DNA from: Streptomonospora alba
GTDB lineage: Bacteria > Actinomycetota > Actinomycetes > Streptosporangiales > Streptosporangiaceae
DNA: 64,000 nucleotides
Assembly (NCBI RefSeq): GCF_000826685.1
Contig: NZ_JROO01000028.1
Span: 62,001 to 126,000, forward strand
Direction of reading: 5' to 3'
Shown: positions 54,473-62,817 of the stretch, piece after piece
How the letters are laid out: the number at the start of each line of letters is the position of its first letter
Numbering within the stretch: position 1 is the first letter of the stretch
Translations under genes and position numbers: made by a program
Notes under the pieces: model-generated
Seen by the model: only the letters and a program-made list of their open reading frames with translations
Told to the model about the DNA's origin: nothing
Databases searched by the model: none

Positions 54473-55612
54473 GTGCCCGTCGACACCGCTGACCTCACCG
54501 CACCCCGCTACGACTCCTCGCTGGCCTCGCTGACCACCTCGGTCCTGGCGTCCCTGGGCGTCTCCGGAGAGGCCGACCTGCTGGGGCTGCCGCCCGTGCG
54601 GCGTGCCTGCGTGCTGCTCGTCGACGGCATGGGCTGGGAGCTGCTGCGCGAGAACCGTGTGCATGCGCCGTTCCTGGCCGGGCTGCTGGAGACGGGATCG
54701 CCCATCTCCGCGGGGTGCCCCACGACGACCGCCACCAGCCTGACGACGGTGGGCACCGGCCTCGTGCCCGGCTACCACGGCGTGGTGGGCTACCAGGTCG
54801 CCATCCCCGGCACCGAGCGCGTGCTGAACCAGCTGCGGTGGGGCGATCCCGAGATCGTCCCCGAGGACTGGCAGCCGCACACCACCGCCTACGAACGCGC
54901 GGAGCGGGCCGGCGTCCGCACCGCCTACGTCGCCGCCGACGCCTACCGCGGCAGCGGGCTCAGCCGCGCCTCCGCACGCGGCTGCCGCTACGTCGGCGCC
55001 GACAGCGTCACCGAACTCGCCGTGCGCGCCGGCGAGGCGCTGGCGGGCGACGACCGCGTGTTCGCCTTCGTCTACCACTCCGACCTGGACTCCTTCGGCC
55101 ACGTCTGGGGCGTCGACTCCCCCTACTGGCGGCTGCACCTGGGCTACGTCGACCGCCTCGCCGAGCAGATCGCCGACTCCCTGCCGCCGGACACCGCCCT
55201 GTACATCACCGCCGACCACGGCATGGTCGACACCGCGCCCGAGACCCGCATCGACATCGAGTCCGGACCCGCCTTCAACGCAGGGGTGCGCCTGCGCGCC
55301 GGCGAGCCGCGCGCTCGCCAGATCTACACCCGCGAAGGCGCCGCCCCCGACGTCGCCGCCGCCTGGCGCGAACTCCTGGGTGAGCGCGCGCTGGTTCTCA
55401 CCCGCGAGGAGACCCTGGACCAGGGGCTGTTCGGCGAGGTCGACGACGCTGTACGGCCCCGCATCGGCGACGTCGTCGCCCTGGCGCGCGGAAACACCGC
55501 CCTGGTCGCGCCCGAGTCCGAGCGCACCGTCAGCAGGCTGATCGGCCACCACGGCTCCCTGACCGCCGACGAGCTGCGGGTGCCTCTGTTGCGGGTCAGT
55601 ACCGTGGCCTAG
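54473..55612 (+). CDS. Alkaline phosphatase-superfamily nucleotide pyrophosphatase/phosphodiesterase
   Basis: A 379-aa enzyme of the PF01663 type: metal site ACVLLVDGMGWELL, nucleophile Thr in SAGCPTTTATSLTTVGTGL, VYHSDLDSFGHVWG and ITADHGMVDT. It lacks a clear signal peptide, so it is probably cytosolic. It hydrolyses phosphate mono- or diesters; substrate unknown. The GTG at 54473 has GGGAAGGA upstream, within two 8-nt repeats GGGAACCA (54443-54458). Its TAG stop forms part of the next gene's -10 box. Confidence 0.85.
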   Translation: MPVDTADLTAPRYDSSLASLTTSVLASLGVSGEADLLGLPPVRRACVLLVDGMGWELLRENRVHAPFLAGLLETGSPISAGCPTTTATSLTTVGTGLVPGYHGVVGYQVAIPGTERVLNQLRWGDPEIVPEDWQPHTTAYERAERAGVRTAYVAADAYRGSGLSRASARGCRYVGADSVTELAVRAGEALAGDDRVFAFVYHSDLDSFGHVWGVDSPYWRLHLGYVDRLAEQIADSLPPDTALYITADHGMVDTAPETRIDIESGPAFNAGVRLRAGEPRARQIYTREGAAPDVAAAWRELLGERALVLTREETLDQGLFGEVDDAVRPRIGDVVALARGNTALVAPESERTVSRLIGHHGSLTADELRVPLLRVSTVA

Positions 55613-55615
55613 GGT
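55610..55615 (+). promoter_or_regulatory. -10 box made from the upstream stop codon
   Basis: TAGGGT ends 6 nt before the GTG at 55622. Its TAG is the stop codon of the phosphatase gene. TTGCGG at 55589-55594 could be a -35 with a short 15-nt spacer. Confidence 0.55.
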
Positions 55616-55621
55616 GTCCCC

Positions 55622-56104
55622 GTGAATACCGGAGACCCCGCTCCCGACTTCGAACTGCACGACCAGGACGGCACCGCCCGCACCCTCAGCGGGCTGCTGG
55701 CCGAGGGCGGACCCGCGGCGCTGTTCTTCTACCCGGCGGCCATGACACCCGGCTGCACGGCCGAGAGCTGCCACTTTCGCGACCTCGCCGCCGAGTTCGC
55801 CGACCTGGGCGCCCAGCGTGTGGGAATCAGCGCCGACGCGGTCGACACCCAGCGCGCCTTCGCCGACAAGAACGGCTTCGACTACCCGCTGCTGTCCGAC
55901 CCGGACGGCGCCGTCACCCGCAGCTACGGCGTCCGGCGCGGCGGCCCGCTGGGCGCGCTGTCCCCCACGCGCCGCACCACGTTCGTGATCGACACCGATC
56001 GCCGCATCCGGCACAAGGTCACCAGCGAGCTGCGTATGCAGGCCCACGCCGACGGCGCCCTGCGTGTGCTGCGGCAGCTGCGCGCGGCGGGGCGAGGAGA
56101 ATGA
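55622..56104 (+). CDS. bcp: BCP/PrxQ-type peroxiredoxin
   Basis: A 160-aa thiol peroxidase that reduces hydroperoxides using thioredoxin. FFYPAAMTPGCTAESCHFRD holds the peroxidatic Cys45 and, five residues on, Cys50, the atypical 2-Cys arrangement of BCP. The N-terminal GDPAPDFELHDQDGTARTLS and the C-terminal RRTTFVIDTDRRIRHKVTSELRMQAHADGAL are typical. The GTG start is leaderless, 9 nt after the preceding stop. Confidence 0.93.
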   Translation: MNTGDPAPDFELHDQDGTARTLSGLLAEGGPAALFFYPAAMTPGCTAESCHFRDLAAEFADLGAQRVGISADAVDTQRAFADKNGFDYPLLSDPDGAVTRSYGVRRGGPLGALSPTRRTTFVIDTDRRIRHKVTSELRMQAHADGALRVLRQLRAAGRGE

Positions 56105-56276
56105 GGCGTGCGGTCGCGCCCCCGGCGGGTGGACGAGGCGTCCTGGGCCGTCGGCCACGACGGGCCTCCCAGCGGTGAGGGCCGCCCTCGCGGCCGCGAG
56201 TCCTGGCGGCCCGCCGGGACGCGGTCCCGGGAATCGTCGGGGAATCACACAGCACTAGGGAAGGGGCCGCCGAGAC

Positions 56277-57170
56277 ATGGCGGAGCAGAACGAGGCAGTG
56301 ACCGCGGCGGCGGCCGAGGCCTCCGGCGGGGCGGCCGGAAGCGCCGGCACCCCGGGGGGCGGTACCGGCGAGGGCGCGGAGCAGGGAAACGCGCCGCTGG
56401 TGCGTCGCGCCACGGAGCGGGGCGTCGCCGTGATCACCCTGAACTCTCCGGCCAACCGCAACGCGCTGTCGGCACGCCTGCGCGCGGGCCTGGCCGTCGA
56501 GCTGGCGGCCGCGATGGAGGACGACGCCGTGCGGGCGGTGCTGCTCACCGGCGAGGGCCCGGCTTTCTGCGCGGGCGCCGATCTCAAGGAGGTCGCCGCG
56601 GAGCGCGCGGGGGAACCGCCGCCGGTCTCCGCCCCGGGCATGCCCGAGCTGTTCTCCGCGATCATGGAGGCGCCCAAGCCCGTGGTCGCCAAGCTCAACG
56701 GCCCGGCCCGCGCGGGCGGCATCGGCCTGGTGGCGGCCGCCGACATCGCCGTCGCGCCCGAGGACGCCACGTTCGCCTTCACCGAGGTGCGTATCGGCGT
56801 CATCCCGGCGATCATCTCGGTGCCCGTCGCCGCCCGGATGCACGACCGCCAGCTCGCGCGCTACTTCCTGACCGGTGAGACGTTCGGCGCCGCGGCGGCG
56901 GCGGAGGCCGGGCTCGTGACGAGCGCGGTTGCGCGCGAGAAGCTGGACTCGGCGACCGAGGAGATCCTCGACGGCTTCCGCGCAGCGGCCCCTCGGGCGC
57001 TGAGCGCGACCAAGGACCTGCTCGGGCGCGCAGAGGCGGTGGCGCCGCGGGAGCGCGCCGCCGCGATCGCCCGCCTGGGCGAGCTGTCCGCGGAGTATTT
57101 CGCAAGCGAGGACGCCGCCGAAGGCCGTGCCGCGTTCCGGGAGAAGAGATCCCCGAGTTGGGTGCTGTAA
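56277..57170 (+). CDS. Enoyl-CoA hydratase/isomerase-family protein
   Basis: A 297-aa crotonase-fold enzyme. After a low-complexity N-terminal extension of about 40 residues (EASGGAAGSAGTPGGGTG) comes the fold: GVAVITLNSPANRNALSARLRAGL, the oxyanion motif GEGPAFCAGADLKEV, KLNGPARAGGIGLVAAADIAVAPEDATFAFTEVRIGVIPAIIS. One catalytic Glu of true hydratases is at the FTEVRIGVIP position; the second (usually in the GPARAGG region) is not evident, so another acyl-CoA reaction is possible. The stop overlaps the next start (TAATG). Confidence 0.88.
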   Translation: MAEQNEAVTAAAAEASGGAAGSAGTPGGGTGEGAEQGNAPLVRRATERGVAVITLNSPANRNALSARLRAGLAVELAAAMEDDAVRAVLLTGEGPAFCAGADLKEVAAERAGEPPPVSAPGMPELFSAIMEAPKPVVAKLNGPARAGGIGLVAAADIAVAPEDATFAFTEVRIGVIPAIISVPVAARMHDRQLARYFLTGETFGAAAAAEAGLVTSAVAREKLDSATEEILDGFRAAAPRALSATKDLLGRAEAVAPRERAAAIARLGELSAEYFASEDAAEGRAAFREKRSPSWVL

Positions 57171-57832
57171 TGGACGACGTGACTTACTCAGGAGATACGC
57201 GGGTCGGCGGACCCGCCGACGTACGTGAACTGCCCGAGCTCACCATCAGCAAGCTGGCCGTCGGTCCGATGGACAACAACGCCTACCTGCTGCGGTGCCG
57301 CCGCACCGGCGAGGCCGTGCTGATCGACGCGGCTGCGGAGGCCGACCGCATCCTGGAGCTCATCGGGCAAGACGGCCTGGCCCGAACCATCACCACGCAC
57401 CGCCACCCCGACCACTGGGGCGCCTTGGCCGAGGTGGTCGGAACCACGGGCGCGCGTACCGTCGCGCACCCGGACGACGCCGACGAACTTCCGGTCTCGG
57501 TGGACGAGCCCGTCGAGAACGGCTCACGCGTCCCCGTGGGGGAGTCCGAACTCCGCGTCGTCCACCTGCGTGGACACACCCCGGGCTCGATCGCGCTGCG
57601 CTACGACGAGCCCGGCGGTCGCACCCACCTGTTCACGGGGGACAGCCTCTTCCCCGGCGGAGTCGGCAAGACGACCAGCCCCGCGGACTTCCGGTCCCTC
57701 ATCACCGACGTCGAGGAGCGCGTCTTCAACGTCCTCGGCGACGACACGTGGGTCTACCCCGGGCACGGAAAGGACACCACTCTCGGCGCCGAACGCTCCA
57801 GCCTTCCGGAGTGGCACGCCCGCGGCTGGTAA
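57170..57832 (+). CDS. Metallo-beta-lactamase-fold hydrolase (glyoxalase II-like)
   Basis: A 220-aa MBL hydrolase: ISKLAVGPMDNNAYLLRCRRTGEAVLIDAA, metal motif THRHPDHWGAL (HxHxDH), VHLRGHTPGSIALRY, LFTGDSLFPGGVGKT and VYPGHGKDTTLGAE. It belongs to the glyoxalase II-like thioester hydrolases; the substrate is unknown. The chosen ATG at 57170 overlaps the upstream stop by one base (TAATG), indicating coupling to the crotonase gene. The pair may form a short acyl-thioester pathway. Confidence 0.88.
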   Translation: MDDVTYSGDTRVGGPADVRELPELTISKLAVGPMDNNAYLLRCRRTGEAVLIDAAAEADRILELIGQDGLARTITTHRHPDHWGALAEVVGTTGARTVAHPDDADELPVSVDEPVENGSRVPVGESELRVVHLRGHTPGSIALRYDEPGGRTHLFTGDSLFPGGVGKTTSPADFRSLITDVEERVFNVLGDDTWVYPGHGKDTTLGAERSSLPEWHARGW

Positions 57833-57893
57833 GCCCGGCCCGATGACCGCCCCGGGACCTGCCTGGGCGGCTGAGGTCCGCGATCCACGAGCA

Positions 57894-57936
57894 CACGCGT
57901 CCCCGGCACCGACCGACCCGGCGCCGGGGACGCGTG
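57894..57936 (+). terminator. Terminator of the crotonase-MBL operon
   Basis: CACGCGTCCCCGGC / GCCGGGGACGCGTG, 14-bp perfect arms with a 15-nt loop. Confidence 0.7.
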
Positions 57937-58078
57937 CTTCCGACGGCCGCTGCCCGGGAGTAGGGGCGGTGGATGTCGGTGCGGTCGGAGCGGGGCTCGG
58001 CTTTCGGCACCCCGGTGCCTTCGCCGCCGCCGGCGGGCGCCCGGCCGTCCGCCTGCCGCACCGGTCAGCGGCGCTCCG

Positions 58079-58114
58079 CTGCCGTAGCGGCGCCCGGCGG
58101 CGCCGCTACGGCAG
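58079..58114 (-). terminator. Terminator overlapping the DUF5709 stop
   Basis: CTGCCGTAGCGGCGCC / GGCGCCGCTACGGCAG, 16-bp perfect arms with a 4-nt loop. The stop codon of the minus-strand gene lies inside one arm. Confidence 0.75.
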
Positions 58115-58576
58115 GTCCGACTCCTCGTCCTCGCTCTCCTCGTGGACCGCGCTCTCTTCCGCGCTGTAGGCCTGGCGGTCGACGCCCGGGTCGCGGGCGA
58201 TCATGGTGCCCTCATGGTCTTCGCGGACACCCTCGTCCGTCTCGACGACCCGGACACCGCCGGTTTCGTTCTCGGGGCCCGGCGGCGGGAACTCGTCGGC
58301 GGTGCGGGCGGTGCTGCCCACGGCGCCGGGAACGTCGGGCCGCTCGCGGGAGAGCGCCTCGTCGAGGGGTTCTCCGGACTCCTCGAACGGTATGCCCGAC
58401 TCCTTCTCGGTGCCGGTCGAGCCTGACTCGTCCAGCGCGGTGGGTACCCGGTCCGGCAGCGACTGGTCCTCGGTGCTGTCCTCCTGGGCCGGCAGCCCGG
58501 CTTCCTCCCAGTCCGCCGCGGTCTCGTTGACCGGGTCCTCCGGGTACTCGTTCTCCTCCGGATGGTTCTCGCTCAT
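58106..58576 (-). CDS. DUF5709-family acidic protein
   Basis: A 156-aa highly acidic, probably disordered protein. SGEPLDEALSRERPDVP, VETDEGVREDHEGTMIARDPGVDRQAYSAEESAVH are the conserved blocks I associate with DUF5709, which is common in actinobacteria and of unknown role. ATG 58576 is preferred over the GTG at 58582 because a GATAGT box 8 nt before it suggests a nearly leaderless transcript and no ribosome-binding site precedes either. Confidence 0.75.
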   Translation of the reverse strand: MSENHPEENEYPEDPVNETAADWEEAGLPAQEDSTEDQSLPDRVPTALDESGSTGTEKESGIPFEESGEPLDEALSRERPDVPGAVGSTARTADEFPPPGPENETGGVRVVETDEGVREDHEGTMIARDPGVDRQAYSAEESAVHEESEDEESDLP

Positions 58577-58707
58577 ACGCACCCACTATCCCCGCGCCCG
58601 GGCGTCTAATCGCCTGCTGACCTGGGGCGCCGCCGAGGGAAGCGGCTCTGTCGGCGGCTCGCGCGAGGGTGCTTCGCCGCCGGAGGTCCTCCGACCGCCG
58701 CTTCTCC

Positions 58708-59142
58708 TCAGAACGGCGACGTCCGGTCGGGAAGCGGGCGCCGGGCAACGAAGCCGAGGTCGGTGCGGTGATACCAGGCGAGCTCGGGCTCGCCCTCAAG
58801 CCAGCACAGCCGCACCGAGACGCCGTCGAGCAGCGCGGGGAAATCGATGAGCAGCGGGGCGATGCCCTTGACCTCGATGCCGTTGTCCACGAACCAGCTC
58901 TGCAGCTCCATCAATCGGGCCTCGGTGGCTTTCAGCTCGGCGCGCCCGCCCAGCGCAGAATCGCCGCCGCGCAGGTCGGCGGCGAGCTCGGCGAGGTCGG
59001 CGCGCAGGGTGACCAGTTCCTCCGCCGTGCGGTGGACCTCGGGCATGAGTTCGCGGGCCTCGGCGAGGGTGAACACGTGCGGCTCGCTGCTGCGGCCTTC
59101 GGCGAACGGGTCGGCAGGAGGCGGTGCGGCGTCGTCGTCCAT
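58708..59142 (-). CDS. DUF2203-family protein
   Basis: A 144-aa protein with HVFTLAEARELMPEVHRTAEELVTLRADLAELA, a helical segment, then GIEVKGIAPLLIDFPALLDGVSVRLCWLEGEPELAWYHRTDLGFVARRPL, the DUF2203 signature (VKGI...DFPAL...CW..GE....WH). Function unknown. The minus-strand TAGCGT 6 nt before the ATG indicates a leaderless start. Confidence 0.85.
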   Translation of the reverse strand: MDDDAAPPPADPFAEGRSSEPHVFTLAEARELMPEVHRTAEELVTLRADLAELAADLRGGDSALGGRAELKATEARLMELQSWFVDNGIEVKGIAPLLIDFPALLDGVSVRLCWLEGEPELAWYHRTDLGFVARRPLPDRTSPF

Positions 59143-59148
59143 ACCCGA

Positions 59149-59154
59149 ACGCTA
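59149..59154 (-). promoter_or_regulatory. -10 box, leaderless DUF2203 gene
   Basis: On the minus strand TAGCGT ends 6 nt before the ATG at 59142, with no ribosome-binding site. Confidence 0.6.
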
Positions 59155-59203
59155 GACCATTCCGTGGTTCCCGCGCCGGGGCGGGCGCGGCCGCGCGGAC
59201 CTC

Positions 59204-61888
59204 TCATCCTGCGCCGTAGCAGACGAAGCCGGCCTCGGAGAGGTGGTCGGCCACTGCGCGGGCGGGTGGGATCCCCGCCTGAAGCGCCCCGTGGAACGCC
59301 AGCATGGCCGAACCGATGCCCTGGTCGCTGACCGGCAGTACCCCGGCGACCACGACACGGCCGCCCATGGCGAGCAGAGACGCGGTCATGCCCAGGGGAG
59401 CCCCCGACGACGCCGGCGTCGAGCCGCCCACCCAGCACGACGACAGTACGGTCACCCGCGGGGCGCGGGCGAGGCGCTCGATGTCGTAGGCGAACAGCGG
59501 CCCGTCCTCCAGCTGCACCGCAGCGAGCATCGGGGTCTGCGCCGACGCCGAACCGTGCGCGGCCAGGTGGGCGAGCCCGGCGCCCTCCAAGCCTCGCAGC
59601 ACCTCGTCGACGCGCGCCGCCGGGCCGCGCAGCACCCCGGCGTGCGGGTAGACCGACGCCAGCGCGTCCACCTCGCCGACCGCGCCCTCGGGCGCCTCCC
59701 CGGCGGCCAGCAGCACCCGCCCGCCCGCAGCCCGCCGGCCGTCGCCCGCTGTGTCGCCGATGCCGGCCAGCCACACCCGGCCCGAGGGCGCCACGCTGAT
59801 CTCCCGACCCCGCATGCTCGGCAGCAGCCCCCACGGCAGCGCCTGCATCGGTGGAGACGGCACGACGACCAGAGGCCGTTCCCCGACCGATGCGGCGACC
59901 GGTGCGAGCAGCAGGCGCTCGACCAGACGGGCCGCCGCTGCGACGCCGTCGCGCGCCGTCGGCCCCTCCCGCCCGGACAGCACCCGCGCGCGGGCGGCAT
60001 AGGCCAGCTTCGCCACGGCCTCCTCCACGGCGGGCGCGGACGGAAGCGGGTGCAGGCGCGCGCGGCCGTCGACGACGGTGATGGCGGCGTCGGTGCCGTG
60101 GACGCGCACGTAGCAGACGAATGCGCGGTCCGCCAGCCGCCGGGACAGCGCGGCGGCCGCGGAAGGCTCGGCCTCCGCTTCGCCGTCGCCCTCGGCGGTC
60201 ATGCAGTCCGCGTGCCATTGGGCGGTGCTCAGCGTTTCGGCGATCGCGGGCAGTTCGCGGCGCGCGGCCGTGTCGCCGCGGTGCGCGCGGGCCTGCAGCG
60301 CGCGGCACCGGTCCAGCGTCTCCAGCCACGCGTCGTTGCGGCACGGCCCCGCGGGCCGTGCCGGCGCGGACGCGAACTCGACCCAGTCCAGCGCCGCCGG
60401 TGCATCGCCCGCGCGCATCGCCGCCCGTGCACCCGCCGCGGCGACCTCCCGCCGGTGGGCGCGGGCATGGACGAGCAGCTCCAGGTGCCGCGCGGGCCGC
60501 AGCCCTGCGGGGCGGTCCAGCAGTCGGCCGCGGGCCGCCCGGTGGTCGCCCGCGGCGATCACGCGCAGCGCCGCCGTCTCGGGCGCCGACGGCAGCATCG
60601 CCGATACCGGGCCCAGCGGAGCGCTGTACACGCAGTGGGCCAGGGCCGTGGCGGTCTCGGCGGTGTCCGCGCCGCCCGAGTCGACCCGAAGGGGCGGCGG
60701 GCCGCCGGAGGCATCGTGGGCGTCGGCGCGGCGGCGGCTCGGGGGCGCCGTGCCGGTCCCCGCGGCGTGCTCCAACCGTGTCGCCGTGCCGCCGGGCCGC
60801 GCGCCGGGCGTGCCGGAGCCGGGGCCGCCGCATCCGCTGCTCCGGCGCGCGCGTGACGAAGGGCGGGTGAACCGCGGCGGTGCCGAGCGCTGCGCGGGGA
60901 CGGCGCTGTGGCGGGCGGACCATTCGATCAGGCGGGCGAGCTCGGCCCAGAGGGAGTCGTCGCAGAAGCCGCGCCGCAGCCGCCGGGCGAGGTCGCGGGC
61001 GGCGCCGGCGTCACCGCGTGCCAGGAGCACCTTGGCCTGCAGCAGTCCCGCGGTCGCCGCCTCCGTCGTCGCCCGGCCGCCGCCCGTGCGCCCGGCGGCG
61101 GTGCCCAGTTCGCCCAGTCCGCTCAGCATCCGGGCGGCCTCGCGGTGCATGCCCGCCGCTAGCAGGGCGTCGGCGTGGTCCATGCGCACGAGGGGCAGCC
61201 GCTGTACCGGTACGAGCGACTCGGCCTCGCCGAAGCAGGAGACGGCGCGGGCCAGGTCGCCGGTGCGCACCGCCAGGCAGCCGAGGTTCTGCAGCGCCAC
61301 CCCGCGCAGGGCGGTCTGCCCGCTTTCGGCGGCGTGGCGGAGCGCGTCCTTTAGGTCGTGGCCCGACTCCGCGAGACGTCCCGCATACATCAGCGCCAGC
61401 CCGCGGTTGCTCAGCACGCCCGGTAGCAGGTTCCGGTCGGTCTCGTCGTCGAGGACGGACAGGGCCGCGTCGAACCCGTCGACCGCTGCGCCGAAGCGGC
61501 CGTGCTGAGCGGCGGCCAGGCCGTGATGGGTCAGCACCATGGCCCGCGCCGAGGCGGTGTCGGCGCTCAGCCGGGCGAGCGTCCGGGCCGCGACGCCGCC
61601 GCTGCCGCGCATGGCGAGCAGGCCTAGCCGGGAGGCGCGGGCGTGGGCCGCATGCTCGGCGTCGCCCGCTCGCGCCGCGACGGCCGCCGACTGGCGCAGC
61701 AGGCGTTCGGCGCCCGCGGGATCGCCCAGCTCGCGGCGGGCCGCGCCCAGCGTCCGCAGGGCGATCGATCGGGTGGTGGGGGTGCAGTCGCCGTCGAGGA
61801 TCTGCTCGGCGCGGCGCCGGGCCAGGTCGGGGTCGCGTGCGACAAGGGTGATCGGATCGAGGGTGCCGTCGAGCCGCCCAGGGGTCAT
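59204..61888 (-). CDS. TPR-CHAT caspase-like protease
   Basis: An 894-aa soluble protein. Residues about 5-330 are TPR-like helical repeats (ALRTLGAARRELGDPAGAERLLRQSA, VLSNRGLALMYAGRLAESGHDLKDAL, VALQNLGCLAVRTGDLARAVSCFGEAE). About 335-410 is a disordered Arg/Pro/Gly linker; a second helical part spans about 440-570. The C-terminal CHAT domain (about 600-894) has catalytic His778 in HLAAHGSAS and Cys818 in VLSSCWVG, the caspase/separase-type dyad. CHAT proteases are often gated by partners or nucleic acids in signalling, cell death or defence. The ATG at 61888 follows GAAAGG. It lies downstream of the 174-aa and ECF sigma genes on the same strand, 385 nt apart. Confidence 0.88.
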   Translation of the reverse strand: MTPGRLDGTLDPITLVARDPDLARRRAEQILDGDCTPTTRSIALRTLGAARRELGDPAGAERLLRQSAAVAARAGDAEHAAHARASRLGLLAMRGSGGVAARTLARLSADTASARAMVLTHHGLAAAQHGRFGAAVDGFDAALSVLDDETDRNLLPGVLSNRGLALMYAGRLAESGHDLKDALRHAAESGQTALRGVALQNLGCLAVRTGDLARAVSCFGEAESLVPVQRLPLVRMDHADALLAAGMHREAARMLSGLGELGTAAGRTGGGRATTEAATAGLLQAKVLLARGDAGAARDLARRLRRGFCDDSLWAELARLIEWSARHSAVPAQRSAPPRFTRPSSRARRSSGCGGPGSGTPGARPGGTATRLEHAAGTGTAPPSRRRADAHDASGGPPPLRVDSGGADTAETATALAHCVYSAPLGPVSAMLPSAPETAALRVIAAGDHRAARGRLLDRPAGLRPARHLELLVHARAHRREVAAAGARAAMRAGDAPAALDWVEFASAPARPAGPCRNDAWLETLDRCRALQARAHRGDTAARRELPAIAETLSTAQWHADCMTAEGDGEAEAEPSAAAALSRRLADRAFVCYVRVHGTDAAITVVDGRARLHPLPSAPAVEEAVAKLAYAARARVLSGREGPTARDGVAAAARLVERLLLAPVAASVGERPLVVVPSPPMQALPWGLLPSMRGREISVAPSGRVWLAGIGDTAGDGRRAAGGRVLLAAGEAPEGAVGEVDALASVYPHAGVLRGPAARVDEVLRGLEGAGLAHLAAHGSASAQTPMLAAVQLEDGPLFAYDIERLARAPRVTVLSSCWVGGSTPASSGAPLGMTASLLAMGGRVVVAGVLPVSDQGIGSAMLAFHGALQAGIPPARAVADHLSEAGFVCYGAG

Positions 61889-62273
61889 GGGGCAGTGCCT
61901 TTCGCCGCCGGTGCGAGGGGATGTCCGACGGAGCGGGGGCGAGACGTGCGGCCGTCGCCCGCCGTTTCCGTATACGCAACGCGACAGACGGTACTCACCC
62001 GGTTGCGCAGTCGTGTAGAGCGAAGGATCGAGCTGTCCGGATCATCCCGGTACGTGACACGGCCGTCCCTGTATCAACCGGGACATAGCGTTCTCCGAAG
62101 CCCTGGCCGCAACCCCGGGCCGGAGCCGCCGCAATCCCCGCATAGCAGGCGCAACGGCGACCAGGGGGTGGGCGCGGACGAGAACGGCCCCCACCGTCGG
62201 TCCGCCTGCGTGGACGTCTGCATGGACGCCGTCTGCGCGGACGGCGTCTGCGCCGGGCGTGTGCGACCCGGTT
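61889..62273. other. Leader or promoter region upstream of the CHAT gene
   Basis: About 385 bp. On the minus strand GTATAC near 61970 may form part of a -10. CCCGGTTG (61999-62006) and its complement CAACCGGG (62075-62082) form an 8-bp inverted repeat with a 68-nt spacer. Near-repeats of GTCTGC at 62210-62260. No ORF. Confidence 0.4.
62225..62248 (-). terminator. Hairpin downstream of the 174-aa gene
   Basis: GACGCCGTC / GACGGCGTC, 9-bp arms with a 6-nt loop, 25 nt past the end of the minus-strand 174-aa gene. It may partly separate that gene from the CHAT gene. Confidence 0.5.
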
Positions 62274-62798
62274 TCAGAGGGTGAGCCAGGGGGTGGCCAA
62301 GGGGGCCCCTGCGGGGTGGTGGAGGACGAGGCTGATCGGGCCGGTGGGGATGGCGGAGGCGACGAAGGCGCCGCCCTCGTCGACAGCGGACCAGGCGCTG
62401 CCCTGTGCCGTGCGGATCTCGACCGAGGTCGGACCCGGCGGGTCGACGCGGCCGACCAGGGTGCGGTGGTCGTCGTCGGCGGTGACCTCCAGGCCCACGG
62501 AACCGTCGGAAGCGTCGAACAGCAGGTAGCGGGGCGCCTCGGCGAGGACGCCGGAGTCGCGGATGCGGGCGGGCGGTGCGTCGACGGAGTCGGTGCGCAG
62601 CTCGGTCATCACGGCGTCGTCGCGGCGCGCGGCGTAGGCGGCCTTGGCCGCGGCGCGGACCGCGCCGCTGACGGGGCCGCTGGGTCCGTACTCGGCCTGC
62701 AGTTCGGCGATCAGGAGGTCGAGGCCGGGCTCGCCGGCGTCCTCGTCCCGCGAATGGGGAGCCGCCCGCTCGGGTGCTCCGTCGCTGCTGCCGGTCAT
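62274..62798 (-). CDS. Unknown protein between ECF sigma and CHAT genes
   Basis: A 174-aa protein. Residues about 20-75 are helical (GLDLLIAELQAEYGPSGPVSGAVRAAAKAAYAARRDDAVMTELRTDS). Residues about 85-174 look like a small beta-sandwich: APRYLLFDASDGSVGLEVTADDDHRTLVGRVDPPGPTSVEIRTAQGSAWSAVDEGGAFVASAIPTGPISLVLHHPAG. The sandwich part resembles Ig-like/carboxypeptidase-regulatory folds. There is no membrane segment, so it is not a classic membrane anti-sigma; a soluble regulator of the sigma factor or an adaptor for the CHAT protease are both possible. ATG 62798 follows AGGGAAGG, 19 nt after the sigma gene. Confidence 0.75.
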   Translation of the reverse strand: MTGSSDGAPERAAPHSRDEDAGEPGLDLLIAELQAEYGPSGPVSGAVRAAAKAAYAARRDDAVMTELRTDSVDAPPARIRDSGVLAEAPRYLLFDASDGSVGLEVTADDDHRTLVGRVDPPGPTSVEIRTAQGSAWSAVDEGGAFVASAIPTGPISLVLHHPAGAPLATPWLTL

Positions 62799-62817
62799 GC
62801 GGGTGCCTTCCCTGCGC

